A DNA stretch of 64,000 bases from Pelagicoccus enzymogenes (GCF_014803405.1 NZ_JACYFG010000002.1:426488-490487); one strand, 5' to 3'; positions 34,673-44,766 are shown, counted from the stretch's first letter. Made by a program: numbers and translations. The notes: generated by a model from the letters alone, not told the origin.

Positions 34673-37216
34673 ATGAAAATAAGGGAACGAATAATCGCCC
34701 TCATGCAACAAGCGGACTACGCTCCGCTCGACAAGTCTGGCATCTCCGCAGAACTTGGACTCGGCAAAAAGGAACGCCGCACACTGGACTACGAAGTCCG
34801 CCTTCTCCTGGCCAACGGAGATATCGTCCGCATCAAAGGAGACCGCTTCGCCATCCCCAAGGATGTCGACCTAGTGACCGGAACCATCAAATTCCGCCAG
34901 AAAGGTTCCGCCATCCTCATCCCGGACGCCACGAAGTCGGACCCAAATCCAAAACCTGTGCAGATCAATGCCGAGGACACCAGCGTCGCCATGCACGACG
35001 ACAAGGTGGTCGTGCGCATTGCCGACGCCCCGCCCAACCAGCCGCTTTGGAAAAACCGCAACAAAAAGCCCGGCCCTCCCTTGGAAGGCCCTTTCGGCCG
35101 CGTCATCCGCATCCAGAAGCGAGCCCGCGACACCGTAGTCGGCACCCTTTGCAAAACCCGCTTCTTCCATTACGTCGCGCCGGACGACCCTCGCATCATC
35201 CACGACATCTACGTGCCCCCGCCCGAAGAGTCCGGCCTCAATCCCGTGCCGGTGGTCGGCGACAAAGTCGTCGCCAAGCTGCACGAGTGGGAGCAACGCC
35301 ACGTCAATCCCGAGGGCGAGCTCATCGCCAACCTCGGCAAGACCCATGAGCCGCAAGCCGAACTCATGGCAGTGCTGCACAAGTACAACCTGGAGACCGA
35401 GTTCCCACCCGAGGTCATGAAGGAAGCGGAAGCCGTACCCGACAAGGTGACCAAGAACCAGCTCAAAGGACGGCGCGATCTGAGAAAAGCCTTCACCTTC
35501 ACCATCGACCCCGACGACGCCAAGGACTTCGACGACGCCATCTCCCTCGAGTATCCAGACAGCAAGCACACCCGCGTCGGCATCCATATCGCCGACGTCG
35601 CCGCCTACGTGCGCGGCGGCACCAAGCTGGACAAGGAAGCCTTCGAGCGCGGCAACTCCACCTACCTCGTCGGCATCGTCATCCCCATGCTGCCCCGCTC
35701 CCTCTCCAACGGAATCTGCAGCCTTGTAGAAGACGAAGACCGCCTCACCAAATCCGTATTCGTCACCTTAGACAAAAAGGGCGAGATCGTAGACGTGGAC
35801 TACGCCAACACCGTGATCCGCAGCAACAAGCGCCTCACCTACAAGCAAGCCTACGCCCTGCTCAAGAACGACAGCCTGCAGGTCGCTCGCGACTTGCAGC
35901 TCCCGCCCGCCCATCAAACCGGGTCCACCGGACGCGCCCTCAACACCCTCAGCAACGAGGAACTCGGCAAACTCCAGAAGTCCATCCGCGAACTCTGGAG
36001 CTTCGCCTCCAAGCTGCGCGCCGCCCGCTTCAAGAAAGGCAGCCTCAACCTCGACATGGAAGAAACCAAAATCTTCGTCGACGAAAAGGGCTACGCAGAC
36101 CGCCTGGAGAAAATCCACAACGACGAGAGCCACCAGCTCATCGAGGAATACATGCTGCTGGCCAACGAATGCGTCGCCCGCGAGATGAAGCGCAACCGCC
36201 TCCCCTGCATCTACCGCGTGCACGAAGACCCCGACGAGGAACGCCTCAACGACCTCCGCGAATACATGGCGACCTGGGGCATCGAAACCGCTGACCTCAA
36301 CAATCGCAAGGACCTCGTCAAGCTGCTCGAAACGCTCTCCGCCCACCCGCAGAGCCGCCTCCTGCGCACCCAAGTACTGCGCTCGCTCAAGAAAGCCTGC
36401 TACAAGTCCACCCCCGACGGACACTACGGACTCTGCAAGAACGACTACCTGCACTTCACGTCTCCAATCCGCCGATACAGCGACTTGGTGACGCACCGCG
36501 TCTTCAACCACTTCCTCAACAAGGTTCGTGGCGAGCCCGCCCTCGCCGAGCCCGGCCCGCGCTACAACGCCTCCAAGGCGGCAAGCATTGCCGAGCACCT
36601 CAGCCACACTGAGGTCAATTCCGTGGAAGCCGAGCGTGAGTCGGTAAAGGTGAAGCTGCTCGAGTTCTTCGAGCGCGAGCTGGACAAGAAACCGCAGACC
36701 GCCTTCGACGCCATCATCACCGAAGTGCGCAACCACGGCATGTTCATCGAGCTCAAGGAATCGAGCGCTTTCGGCATGGTCCACATCTCCGCATTGCGCG
36801 ACGACCTCTATCGCCTCAACGCCAGCGGCACCGCCCTCATCGGTCGCAAGAAGAAAAACGCCTACTCCCTTGGGCAGACCATCCAGGTCGAGGTTCACAA
36901 GGTCGACCGCTTCAAGCGCCAGGTCGACTTCCGCCTCTGCGCCCAGCAGCGCAAGGACAATCCCAAGCCAACCATCATGCCATCCGACGCAGCCGCGCCC
37001 GCAAGCACGCCGCCCTCGCCGAAGGGGAGAGGAAACGCGTCGCGAAATGGCCGCCGCGAATCGTCCGAAGAAACGAAACCCGGCCCCAAGAAATTCTTCC
37101 GCAAACAGAAGAAGTCCAAGAAACCTCAGCGATCCGCTTCGAGCGCCAAGCCGAAAAAATCCGCGACAAAATCGAAGCCAAGCAAAAAGGCCCCCGCCCG
37201 GAAGCGAAACAAGTAG
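34673..37216 (+). CDS. rnr: Ribonuclease R
   Basis: 847 residues, processive 3'-to-5' exoribonuclease. Domains in order: N-terminal helix-turn-helix-like (1-65), two cold-shock domains, RNB catalytic domain, S1 domain (about 680-760), and a lysine-rich tail. The catalytic Asp cluster is in TIDPDDAKDFDDAISLE (about 277-291). RNB hallmarks HFTSPIRRYSDLVTHR and the S1 start FDAIITEVRNHGMFIEL are present. The tail (about 775-847) is low-complexity, rich in Lys, Ser and Pro, and is expected to help unwind structured RNA. Confidence 0.94.
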   Translation: MKIRERIIALMQQADYAPLDKSGISAELGLGKKERRTLDYEVRLLLANGDIVRIKGDRFAIPKDVDLVTGTIKFRQKGSAILIPDATKSDPNPKPVQINAEDTSVAMHDDKVVVRIADAPPNQPLWKNRNKKPGPPLEGPFGRVIRIQKRARDTVVGTLCKTRFFHYVAPDDPRIIHDIYVPPPEESGLNPVPVVGDKVVAKLHEWEQRHVNPEGELIANLGKTHEPQAELMAVLHKYNLETEFPPEVMKEAEAVPDKVTKNQLKGRRDLRKAFTFTIDPDDAKDFDDAISLEYPDSKHTRVGIHIADVAAYVRGGTKLDKEAFERGNSTYLVGIVIPMLPRSLSNGICSLVEDEDRLTKSVFVTLDKKGEIVDVDYANTVIRSNKRLTYKQAYALLKNDSLQVARDLQLPPAHQTGSTGRALNTLSNEELGKLQKSIRELWSFASKLRAARFKKGSLNLDMEETKIFVDEKGYADRLEKIHNDESHQLIEEYMLLANECVAREMKRNRLPCIYRVHEDPDEERLNDLREYMATWGIETADLNNRKDLVKLLETLSAHPQSRLLRTQVLRSLKKACYKSTPDGHYGLCKNDYLHFTSPIRRYSDLVTHRVFNHFLNKVRGEPALAEPGPRYNASKAASIAEHLSHTEVNSVEAERESVKVKLLEFFERELDKKPQTAFDAIITEVRNHGMFIELKESSAFGMVHISALRDDLYRLNASGTALIGRKKKNAYSLGQTIQVEVHKVDRFKRQVDFRLCAQQRKDNPKPTIMPSDAAAPASTPPSPKGRGNASRNGRRESSEETKPGPKKFFRKQKKSKKPQRSASSAKPKKSATKSKPSKKAPARKRNK

Positions 37217-37272
37217 GAAACCGGCCCCAAGCACCGCGATCAAACGGTCCGCGCTTTCGTTCCACCACCAAC

Positions 37273-37800
37273 ATGAAGCACTACAACTACCAAGACACCT
37301 TCAAGAAACTCTACGACAAGTCCGTGGAACTCTATGCCTCCGGCAACACAGACAAGAACACTTGGTTCGATGCGGAGGAACTCGAGTTCATAGCCGCCAA
37401 CGGATGGCGCGTACAGGACTTCTTCGACTACGGAGAGGACCAAGTACAAGGAGGCGTGCCTTCATACGAAATCGCCCAGTCCATCGAGCAAGTCCGCCGC
37501 GACTACTTTCTGCACATCCAAAAAGGCGTTCCCTCGAAAAACCGCATCGAAGCTTCCAGCCTCACGCCTAAGCCAGAGGCGATTGATGGAATTCCCTGGC
37601 TCCCACGCATCATCGAAAAAGCGAAGGGCAAGCTCCAGGGAGAGCTCTGCGACGAAATCATGTATTGCTGCGGTGGTGACAGGAACTTTCTGCAAACCCA
37701 CGACATCCATCCCGCCGAATTCCTGCGCCTCGTCTGGGCCAACCTGGACGATACGCCTGCCATCGTCGAATTCGTCAAGAGCCGTAGCGCGGAAAGGTAG
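37273..37800 (+). CDS. DUF5069-like protein
   Basis: 175 residues, no signal or membrane segment. The C-terminal half, GIPWLPRIIEKAKGKLQGELCDEIMYCCGGDRNFLQTHDIHPAEFLRLV, resembles DUF5069, a family of unknown function common in Verrucomicrobiota and related phyla. The N-terminal half (WFDAEELEFIAANGWRVQDFFDYGEDQVQGG) is not recognised. It follows rnr by 56 bp in the same direction. The assignment is from memory of the motif pattern. Confidence 0.65.
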   Translation: MKHYNYQDTFKKLYDKSVELYASGNTDKNTWFDAEELEFIAANGWRVQDFFDYGEDQVQGGVPSYEIAQSIEQVRRDYFLHIQKGVPSKNRIEASSLTPKPEAIDGIPWLPRIIEKAKGKLQGELCDEIMYCCGGDRNFLQTHDIHPAEFLRLVWANLDDTPAIVEFVKSRSAER

Positions 37801-37809
37801 CTGGAAAAG

Positions 37810-37873
37810 CAGGTGGGCCGGCGCTCCGCTGGCGGCGGTTGCTCCATCGCTCGCGAAGCGAGCGATGCACCTG
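37810..37873. repeat. Intergenic inverted-repeat element with strong inner hairpin
   Basis: Outer repeat CAGGTG (37810-37815) and CACCTG (37868-37873) enclose a GCCGGCG-ctc-CGCTGGC hairpin and a perfect 10-bp hairpin CATCGCTCGC-gaa-GCGAGCGATG (37845-37867). It sits between convergent genes 9 bp after a stop codon. There is no T-run. The build resembles the element at 2885-2954. Confidence 0.5.
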
Positions 37874-37905
37874 AAATGCGCGCCAAAGAATTGGGCCCTA
37901 GCGAC

Positions 37906-39342
37906 CTAGTCCACTTCCACGCCTACCCAGCGATTCACGCCTCTGAACGCGACGTGGAACATATTCTTGGCATCCCGCTTGAGGGCCTGAGCCGCCTCCT
38001 GCTCGCTTCGCACCTGCTTGCCATTAATACTCTGGATCACCATGCCGACCGGCAGCAGACGCACATAGGGACTGTCGTCCTGCACTGCAGTGATCACCAC
38101 TCCTTGGACCTCGTCGCCAACCTGGTGATCTGCACGCAATTCATCAGTCAAGCTCGCTACCGAGACCCCCTTTAGGAAACGGGCATTCGGGTTGGCGCTG
38201 GAAATAATTTGTCCATCGCCTCCTCGCTCCGCCAAAACGACTACGACTTCTTCTCGGGTCTTTTCGCGTATCAGTGCGATTGATACCGTTTCACCCGGCT
38301 TGCGAGCAGCGATCTTGATTCGCAGGTCGCTCGGCGAATCAACCGCGACGCCATCCAACTCGACAATGACGTCACCTGCAAGAATGCCAGCTTCCGCTGC
38401 AGGAGTGTTTGGATTCACTTGATTCACCAAAGCCCCGTTCAGGCTATCTACTCCAAAAAACTCCGCTTTGTCCTCGTCCAAGCTTTCAATGCCAACTCCT
38501 AGGAATCCTCGCGAAACAGCGCCCGTCTCGACCAAATCCGTCATAACCGAGTAAGCGAGGTTCACCGGTACCGCGAAGCCGATACCGATATTCCCAGTAG
38601 ACGCTCCATCTGTCTGGATCAGGGTGTTGATGCCAATCAATCGCCCCTTGGCGTCGACCAAAGCCCCTCCAGAATTCCCGGAATTTATGGGGGCGTCGGT
38701 TTGAATAAAATTTTCGAAGCCTCCGGCGATCACGCCCATTTCCTGTCTTTTGGTCGCGGATACGATTCCCATCGTGACCGTCTTGCCCACTCCAAGGGGG
38801 TTGCCAATTGCGAACACGACATCGCCCACTTCGATTTGGTCGCTATCCGCCAGCTTGATCGAAGGCAGCTCAACCTCCGTCTCTATCTTGAGCACAGCTA
38901 TATCCGTGCTAGGATCCGTCCCTACCAGAACAGCGTCGTAGATGCGCTGGCTATCCAGCTGCACCTTGATCTCGTCCGCACGGCTAATCACGTGGTTGTT
39001 CGTAATGATGTATCCATTACCAGAAACAATCACGCCGGATCCCAATCCGAACTGAGGAGCTTGCTGTCGCCGCGGACGCACTCCGAAAAGCTGCTGCATG
39101 AGCAACTCCTCCCTACTGAGCGAGCTGCTAAGCGACTTGGCATAGACGCTCACCACAGCGGGACGCGCCTCGGTCAAGGAATCGGAGTAGCTGACCACTC
39201 TTCCCGCTTGCGAGCGATCAAGCGGAGCAGCGTCGATCTCGACGAGGTCAGCCACGTTGACGGCCTCTTGAGCAGCTAGGATTGGAGCGGCGACGAGACA
39301 GACCAGACTCGCGCAAGAAAGAGCTAACTTGAAATTGGGCAT
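37906..39342 (-). CDS. Do/HtrA-type periplasmic serine protease with two PDZ domains
   Basis: 478 residues. Signal peptide (1-24, PILAA then QEA). Trypsin-like protease domain with His117 (ITNNHVIS), Asp147 (STDIAVLKI) and Ser224 (NSGNSGGAL), followed by two PDZ domains (about 280-370 and 390-478). It degrades or refolds damaged envelope proteins. The Q-linker-like loop LLMQQLFGVRPRRQQAPQ before the domain matches the DegP LA loop. It is separated from prs by 74 bp and probably has its own promoter under envelope-stress control, though no such site is visible. Confidence 0.93.
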   Translation of the reverse strand: MPNFKLALSCASLVCLVAAPILAAQEAVNVADLVEIDAAPLDRSQAGRVVSYSDSLTEARPAVVSVYAKSLSSSLSREELLMQQLFGVRPRRQQAPQFGLGSGVIVSGNGYIITNNHVISRADEIKVQLDSQRIYDAVLVGTDPSTDIAVLKIETEVELPSIKLADSDQIEVGDVVFAIGNPLGVGKTVTMGIVSATKRQEMGVIAGGFENFIQTDAPINSGNSGGALVDAKGRLIGINTLIQTDGASTGNIGIGFAVPVNLAYSVMTDLVETGAVSRGFLGVGIESLDEDKAEFFGVDSLNGALVNQVNPNTPAAEAGILAGDVIVELDGVAVDSPSDLRIKIAARKPGETVSIALIREKTREEVVVVLAERGGDGQIISSANPNARFLKGVSVASLTDELRADHQVGDEVQGVVITAVQDDSPYVRLLPVGMVIQSINGKQVRSEQEAAQALKRDAKNMFHVAFRGVNRWVGVEVD

Positions 39343-39416
39343 TGGAAAAGGGGACAGGGTTATGCGTCTTAGGTTGCAAGTCTCGCGCGCCTGAGCGCGC
39401 TTTCCAAGCCTTAGCT

Positions 39417-40364
39417 TCAGAAGCCTTTCACTCGAAACAGGCTGGTCACCGATTCGTTGTTGCTGATTCGCAGGATCGCCTCCCCTAAAAGCGGAGCAAC
39501 GCTGAGCACTTTGATAGGCAACCCCTTGGGATCTACTGGTATGGTATCCGTTACAACCAATTCTTCGATCGGTCCTTCCTTGAGACGCTCATACCCCATA
39601 TCTTGGAGATTCGCGTGCGTAACCGCCGCCAGGATACGGCGGGCTCCATGCGACTTGATCAGCCGAGCAGCAGCGCAAATCGTGCCAGCCGTTTCTGTCA
39701 TATCATCGATCAACAGTACGTCGCAGCCCTTCACGTCGCCCACGATGCTAGTCGCCTCCACTTGCGTCGCGCTGTGACGCTTCTTGGCGACGAAACCAAG
39801 GCCGCACTTGAATTCACGAGCGTAGGCGTCCGCCATCTTTACGCCTCCGACGTCTGGCGACATCACTACCAGATTGCGCAGCTCCTTCTTTACGATGTGA
39901 TCGTAGAGCACCGGGAAAGCCAACAAGTGATCCACCGGTATATCGAAGAACCCTTGAATTTGCCCAGCGTGCAAATCGACGGTCAGGACGCGATCCGCCC
40001 CTGCCGAGGTTAGCAGATTCGCCACTAGCTTAGCGGTAATCGGAACCCGCGGTTGATCCTTTCGATCCTGTCTAGCGTATCCATAAAATGGAATCACTGC
40101 AGTGATTCGCGACGCAGAGGCGCGCCGGGCCGCGTCGATCATGATCAGCAATTCGATTAGATTGTCGTTTACGGGCGGGCAGCTGGACTGGACAAGAAAA
40201 ACGTCCCTTCCGCGAATGTTCTCATTAATCTTAACAAACGACTCGCCATCCGGAAAAGTCGTTACCTCCGTGTCGGTTAACGGAACTCCGATGAACTGAC
40301 AGATGGCCTCCGCAAGCGGACGGTTGGAGTTTCCAGAAATGATCTTTAGATTACTGTCCCGCAT
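39417..40364 (-). CDS. prs: Ribose-phosphate pyrophosphokinase
   Basis: 315 residues. It makes PRPP from ribose 5-phosphate and ATP for nucleotide, His and Trp synthesis. Conserved segments: KIISGNSNRPLAEAI, PDGESFVKI, the flexible-loop YARQDRKDQPRVPI, TVDLHAGQIQGFFDIPVDHL, and the PRPP-binding loop LLIDDMTETAGTICAAA. Length is typical of class I enzymes. It lies 46 bp after lpxD on the same strand. In many bacteria prs is next to rplY and pth; here those genes are 8 kb away at the head of the same minus-strand block. Confidence 0.96.
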   Translation of the reverse strand: MRDSNLKIISGNSNRPLAEAICQFIGVPLTDTEVTTFPDGESFVKINENIRGRDVFLVQSSCPPVNDNLIELLIMIDAARRASASRITAVIPFYGYARQDRKDQPRVPITAKLVANLLTSAGADRVLTVDLHAGQIQGFFDIPVDHLLAFPVLYDHIVKKELRNLVVMSPDVGGVKMADAYAREFKCGLGFVAKKRHSATQVEATSIVGDVKGCDVLLIDDMTETAGTICAAARLIKSHGARRILAAVTHANLQDMGYERLKEGPIEELVVTDTIPVDPKGLPIKVLSVAPLLGEAILRISNNESVTSLFRVKGF

Positions 40365-40410
40365 GTTCAGATGCTATCAAACCGATGCGGGTTGCACAGG
40401 CCTAAATCCT

Positions 40411-41451
40411 TTAGTCTCGCAGCAACTGCTTCTCGAGCTGAGTCAATCGCTTGAATAGCTCCGGCAAACGACGGGTAATCACCGTAATCCGCTGGTAGGC
40501 GACCAAGGGAATCGCCGGAGCCCCTCCGTATTTGGCGCCTCCCTCCAAATCGGAGAAAGCAACGCACTGGCCAGCCAACTGCGCGCCTGAGCCAATCTCG
40601 ATGTGTCCCGAGGCGCCCGCGCGCCCACCCATCACTACGTAATCTCCCAACTTCGTGCTCCCGGCGATGCCGACTTGAGCGCAAAGAATGTTGTGCTTGC
40701 CCACCGTCACGTTGTGCCCGATCTGCACGAGATTATCGATCTTGCTGCCCTCCCCTATCCGAGTCGGTCCAAAACGCCCGCGGTCAACCGTCGTGTTCGC
40801 TCCAATTTCTACGTCGTCTCCCACGAACACCGAACCAACTTGCGGCACCTTGCGATGCCGACCGCCTTCAAATTCGTATCCAAATCCATCCGAGCCTAAA
40901 ACCACGCCAGAATGTATACGTACCCGTTTTCCAATTACAGTATCGCGTTCAAGCGTAACGTTGGCCCCAAGGTAACAGTCATCGCCGAGCTCGCAAGCGG
41001 GGCCGATGAAGCAGCCCGAGGAAATCACGCAACCAGCGCCGACACGCGCCCCCGCGCCAATCGTCACAAAAGCCTCGATACATGCGCTCGGATCCACCTC
41101 GGCAGTTGGATCGATACTGGAGAGCTGATGGATGCCAGCCTCGGGTTTCACCCACATGCGCTGAGAAATAAGCTCGCAGAGCTTTGCGATTTCAATGGAC
41201 GGATTGTCCACTCGAAGGAACAACTGCCCGGGACGCGGCTCCGCTTCCAAGTCCTTGCTCAATACCACAAGCGACGCCTCTGATTTCTTGAGATCCTCTA
41301 GATACTTAGCTGATGCGACAAAGCTAGCATCTCCCCTTTGAGCGTCTTCTAGAGAGGCGACTCCAGTGACATTGCGAACTCCCAGCTCTCCTTCGAAAGT
41401 TGAGTAATCGATCCGGTCCAACACGGCATTGAGCGAGAGTGAGATTTGCAT
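40411..41451 (-). CDS. lpxD: UDP-3-O-(3-hydroxyacyl)glucosamine N-acyltransferase
   Basis: 346 residues. It adds the N-linked acyl chain in lipid A synthesis. The N-terminal uridine-binding domain (1-110) is followed by a left-handed beta-helix of hexapeptide repeats, for example [20 protein letters not shown] and [22 protein letters not shown]. The catalytic His is in the [13 protein letters not shown] segment (about 225-235). The C-terminal helix ends in [10 protein letters not shown]. Following bamA and skp is the usual bacterial order, but a terminator separates it from skp here. Confidence 0.95.
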   Translation of the reverse strand: MQISLSLNAVLDRIDYSTFEGELGVRNVTGVASLEDAQRGDASFVASAKYLEDLKKSEASLVVLSKDLEAEPRPGQLFLRVDNPSIEIAKLCELISQRMWVKPEAGIHQLSSIDPTAEVDPSACIEAFVTIGAGARVGAGCVISSGCFIGPACELGDDCYLGANVTLERDTVIGKRVRIHSGVVLGSDGFGYEFEGGRHRKVPQVGSVFVGDDVEIGANTTVDRGRFGPTRIGEGSKIDNLVQIGHNVTVGKHNILCAQVGIAGSTKLGDYVVMGGRAGASGHIEIGSGAQLAGQCVAFSDLEGGAKYGGAPAIPLVAYQRITVITRRLPELFKRLTQLEKQLLRD

Positions 41452-41619
41452 GGCTTGAAGAGAATGAAGACGGAAGCGCGACCATGTAAGCCTAGCGTCC
41501 GGAAATCAATACAACGGTTGCACGCTCATTAAAGAGCGTTGAAGGAGAACAAAAAGAGCTGGGCTTGGCGGTAATCGCCCTGCGAGTAGCGGCATCCTCT
41601 TCGTCTGCGAACTCGCCGC

Positions 41620-41649
41620 AAAAAAGCCCCGCCGATTGCCGGCGGGGCT
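41620..41649 (-). terminator. Terminator of the bamA-skp transcript
   Basis: AGCCCCGCCG/CGGCGGGGCT, a perfect 10-bp stem with loop GCAAT, is followed on the minus strand by six T residues. It lies 34 bases after the skp stop and cuts lpxD off from bamA-skp. Confidence 0.92.
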
Positions 41650-41683
41650 TCAAAAATATCTCCGTTAGCGCGAGGCCAAAGGA

Positions 41684-42286
41684 CTACTCAGCAGCGGGAG
41701 CTTCTTCTTCCTGACCTTGAGTCGCGTTGATACGCTCAATGACGATCGGAGTGATGTCGTAAGAACCATCCGTGTAGAGCACAGGAGCGCGGCCGTCACC
41801 GGCGCGAGCAGTGATGTCGATCACGAGGGTAGCGTTGCGCTCCTTGGCGATCTCGGTGATCACTTCGGCGATCTCTTGGTAGTAGGCGTTGAGCTGCTGT
41901 TGGCGGATAGCTGCGAACTGCTGACGGGTTTGGCCAACGAACTGACGCAGTTCCTGCTCCTTAGCTTGGATTTCCTGCATCTTCTTTTGGGCGTCCTGAG
42001 TCGCCTCCTGCTTGGCTTCCTCCATGAGGATGTCGCTGTTGGCTTGCTCGCGGAGTTCTTGGAACTCCTCTACGAGAGCGGTGCCTTGAGCTTCGATCTC
42101 GGAAGCCTTGGCGCGCGCTTCCTCTTCGCTCTTTTCCATTTCGGCCATGAAGTCTTGGACCTTGTAGTAGCTACCGAGAGCATCGTCTACCATGACGGTG
42201 ATGATGACGTCTTCATTCGCGCGAAGGCTAGTTGCGGCCATGGCCATGGCACTGAGGATTACGAGAAGGGATTTAAAACGATTCAT
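41684..42286 (-). CDS. OmpH/Skp-family periplasmic chaperone
   Basis: 200 residues. Signal peptide (1-23, ending SLRAN). The middle (about 45-135) is a long heptad coiled coil rich in Glu, Lys and Gln, as in the tentacles of trimeric Skp, which holds unfolded outer-membrane proteins for BamA. The C-terminal YDITPIVIERINA matches the end of the OmpH domain (normally DITxxVLxxL). An acidic tail EEEAPAAE is added. It lies 38 bp after bamA. Confidence 0.88.
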   Translation of the reverse strand: MNRFKSLLVILSAMAMAATSLRANEDVIITVMVDDALGSYYKVQDFMAEMEKSEEEARAKASEIEAQGTALVEEFQELREQANSDILMEEAKQEATQDAQKKMQEIQAKEQELRQFVGQTRQQFAAIRQQQLNAYYQEIAEVITEIAKERNATLVIDITARAGDGRAPVLYTDGSYDITPIVIERINATQGQEEEAPAAE

Positions 42287-42324
42287 TTGAGAATAGGAGT
42301 TAATGTTGTGGGGGCAGAGAGAGA

Positions 42325-44766
42325 TTAGAATCTTCCGCCAAAAGTAAAGTTGAATTGTCCGCCATTGTCATTGCCGCCGGGGAGATCGGAGGGACCGTTG
42401 GTGCTCATAGGTATCGCATAGTCAAGACGAAGCGGCGTACCCATCATGGACATGCGGATACCGAAACCATAGTTGTCGTGCCATCCGGATTGACGCTGGC
42501 CGGCAAGGTACTCTCCTCCGGCAAATTCGTAGAAGATCTTCTCACCATCCAAGCTGAAGTCTCCAGCTTCCTTGTTTACGAATCCACCATCGTAGAATGC
42601 TGCAATACGGAAATCTTCGGTGATGCCAAATGAATATTCGACCCCCAGCATACCGTAGGTCTTGCCGCCCGTTTCGTAGGGTCGACCAAGACCGCTGAAT
42701 CCACCTTCCAGAGGACTCACATCTCTAAACTCAAATCCTCGCAAGGTATTGGGACCACCCAAAAAGAAGCGCTCTTCCCATGGGACGACAGGGCTGTCTC
42801 CAGTTTCTTGCACAACTCCAGCACGCGCCAAAATCTCAACAGTTTGACTGAGTCTCTCGGAGAGGGGCAGGTAGAACGCGTTGCGAGACTCGATCTTGTA
42901 GAAGTCAAAATCGCCTCCTAGGAAATCGCCCGCGTAGTTCAGGTCGAGTTCCAGTCGCATGCCGCGCAAGGAGTTGATCAGACGGTCGCGGGAGTCACGC
43001 AACAGGAGGAAGTTCAGCTTTGATGCGGTGCCAATACTGCCCGCTAGCCGTTGTTCGATGTCAGCGTTTTCAAACTGATTGAAATCTTGTTCGACCAAGC
43101 TGTAGGAAATGCGGCCTTCAATGATTTCGATGAGGCGCTTTCTGAGCGAGATGTCGAAGCCTTGCTGGACGGAGTTGTAGAATTGGTTGTCGTAGTTCGT
43201 CTCTTGGTTGAACACTTGGAGACCAAAGGCCAAGCGACGCTCGAACAACCATGGCTCTTCGAACGCCAATACGATCGAAGAGGAGCGGCCGCCGAGCTGC
43301 GCCTTGAGGCGAAACTTTTGGCCGTCGCCCTGGAAGGCCCCACGCCAGTTGAAAATGTCGAAGTTCGACTGGGTGAGTTCGATGAAGAACACGCCCTTTT
43401 CCAAGGAGCTGAAACCGGCGCCAAAGGAGAAGTTACCGGTACGGCCTTCGCGGAAAGTCACCCGCAAGTCCTTGCGCCCGGGGACATTGGTCGACTGCGG
43501 GGTAACGTTGGTGTCCTCGAAGTAGCGCGTATTGTCCAAACGCATACGGCTTGCTTCCATGCGAACGCTGTCGAAAGTGCTGCCTGGGGTGAGAGCGAGT
43601 TCGCGCAAAACGACCACGCTTTTGGTCTTGGTGTTGCCTTCGATATCGATGGACTCGACCTGGAACTTGTCGCTCTCGTAGACGACGTACTGGATGTCGA
43701 TATCGCCAGTCTCCACGTTGGGAACACGCTGCATGCGGATACGCGTCTCCATGTAACCGAACTGGCCATAGAAGTCCTCGAGGCGCTCTACGTCTTCGTC
43801 GATTTTTTCAGGACGGTACACCGATCCTGGCAGCACGCGCAGCATCAGGCGCAGGACTGAGTCCTCGTAGGTGTCGTTGCCGACGAACTCCACATTTCCC
43901 ACACGGTACTGCTTGCCCTCGCCCACCTTGATGTCGATGCGCATGCGGGATTCCGAAGGATAGGAGAACTGCACCTTCGCAGGGTCGATGTCGATATCGA
44001 GGTACCCTTCTTCGCGGTAAACGTCCTTGAGCGTCTCCAAGTCGTCGTCGAACTTGTCCTTGTCGAAGCGGCCGCTGCCAGTGAGGACCGAGAGGAAGCC
44101 CCACTTCTTGGTTTCCATCTTCTTCTTGAGCTTACGCTTCTTGATGTTCTCGTTGCCGCTGAAGTTGATAGAACCGATCTTGAACTTGCGCCCTTCGCGA
44201 ATCTGGAAGGTCACTGTCGCGAACCCTGTCACGGGACTGCGATCGATCTGGTAGTCGACACGAGCCTGGGAAAAGCCCTTCTTAAGATAGAGCTCCTGCA
44301 GATCCTCGGCTGCGCCCTTAACGCGCGGCTCGTTGAGGACTTGGTTAACGACAATGGATGTCTCCCGCTTCAGCTTGTTGTTGCTGAGCTTATCGTTCCC
44401 CTCGAAAATGATCGCGGAAATGCGGAACTTTGGACGTATGTCGAAGATGACGTCGATCCGGTTGTCTCCCGCAGGAGCGATGCGAGCCTCGATGTATTCG
44501 AAAAGGTTCGAGCGGTAGAGAGAGCGAATGTCGCGATCAACGGCGACAGGGTCGTATTTCTCCCCTTCCCTTATCGACATGTTGGCCCGGGCCACCTCCT
44601 CGTTCACGTTGGAGAGGCCGGTAAAGTTGATGATGAGCTTGTTAATCGTGGGGGGCTCAGATTCTTCAGCTTCCTGAGCAAAAGCTGAAACGAAACTAAG
44701 GGCTACGAGAACAAAGGCTAGGGATAGGCGGGCCAGGAGAGACTGGCTATTCAGTGTAATCTTCAA
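42325..44766 (-). CDS. bamA: Outer membrane protein assembly factor BamA
   Basis: 813 residues from a TTG at 44766, inside the end of dnaB (20-bp overlap). No ATG is available upstream of the signal peptide (about 1-30, ending SAFA). Five POTRA domains (about 35-430) precede a 16-strand beta barrel. The barrel shows GNFSFGAGFSSLEKG, the RGFEFRDVSPL segment (the lid-lock VRGF/Y motif region) and a C-terminal FTFGGRF ending in Phe. It inserts beta-barrel proteins into the outer membrane, with Skp encoded next. The non-ATG start may limit expression. Confidence 0.94.
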   Translation of the reverse strand: MKITLNSQSLLARLSLAFVLVALSFVSAFAQEAEESEPPTINKLIINFTGLSNVNEEVARANMSIREGEKYDPVAVDRDIRSLYRSNLFEYIEARIAPAGDNRIDVIFDIRPKFRISAIIFEGNDKLSNNKLKRETSIVVNQVLNEPRVKGAAEDLQELYLKKGFSQARVDYQIDRSPVTGFATVTFQIREGRKFKIGSINFSGNENIKKRKLKKKMETKKWGFLSVLTGSGRFDKDKFDDDLETLKDVYREEGYLDIDIDPAKVQFSYPSESRMRIDIKVGEGKQYRVGNVEFVGNDTYEDSVLRLMLRVLPGSVYRPEKIDEDVERLEDFYGQFGYMETRIRMQRVPNVETGDIDIQYVVYESDKFQVESIDIEGNTKTKSVVVLRELALTPGSTFDSVRMEASRMRLDNTRYFEDTNVTPQSTNVPGRKDLRVTFREGRTGNFSFGAGFSSLEKGVFFIELTQSNFDIFNWRGAFQGDGQKFRLKAQLGGRSSSIVLAFEEPWLFERRLAFGLQVFNQETNYDNQFYNSVQQGFDISLRKRLIEIIEGRISYSLVEQDFNQFENADIEQRLAGSIGTASKLNFLLLRDSRDRLINSLRGMRLELDLNYAGDFLGGDFDFYKIESRNAFYLPLSERLSQTVEILARAGVVQETGDSPVVPWEERFFLGGPNTLRGFEFRDVSPLEGGFSGLGRPYETGGKTYGMLGVEYSFGITEDFRIAAFYDGGFVNKEAGDFSLDGEKIFYEFAGGEYLAGQRQSGWHDNYGFGIRMSMMGTPLRLDYAIPMSTNGPSDLPGGNDNGGQFNFTFGGRF

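Noticed and set aside
35768..37243. Long minus-strand open frame of 491 codons opposite rnr
   Set aside because: Antisense shadow of the GC-rich RNase R gene.
39385..39403. GCGCGC...GCGCGC hairpin between htrA and prs
   Set aside because: Only three T residues follow and on the wrong strand for both flanking genes, so it was not called as a terminator.
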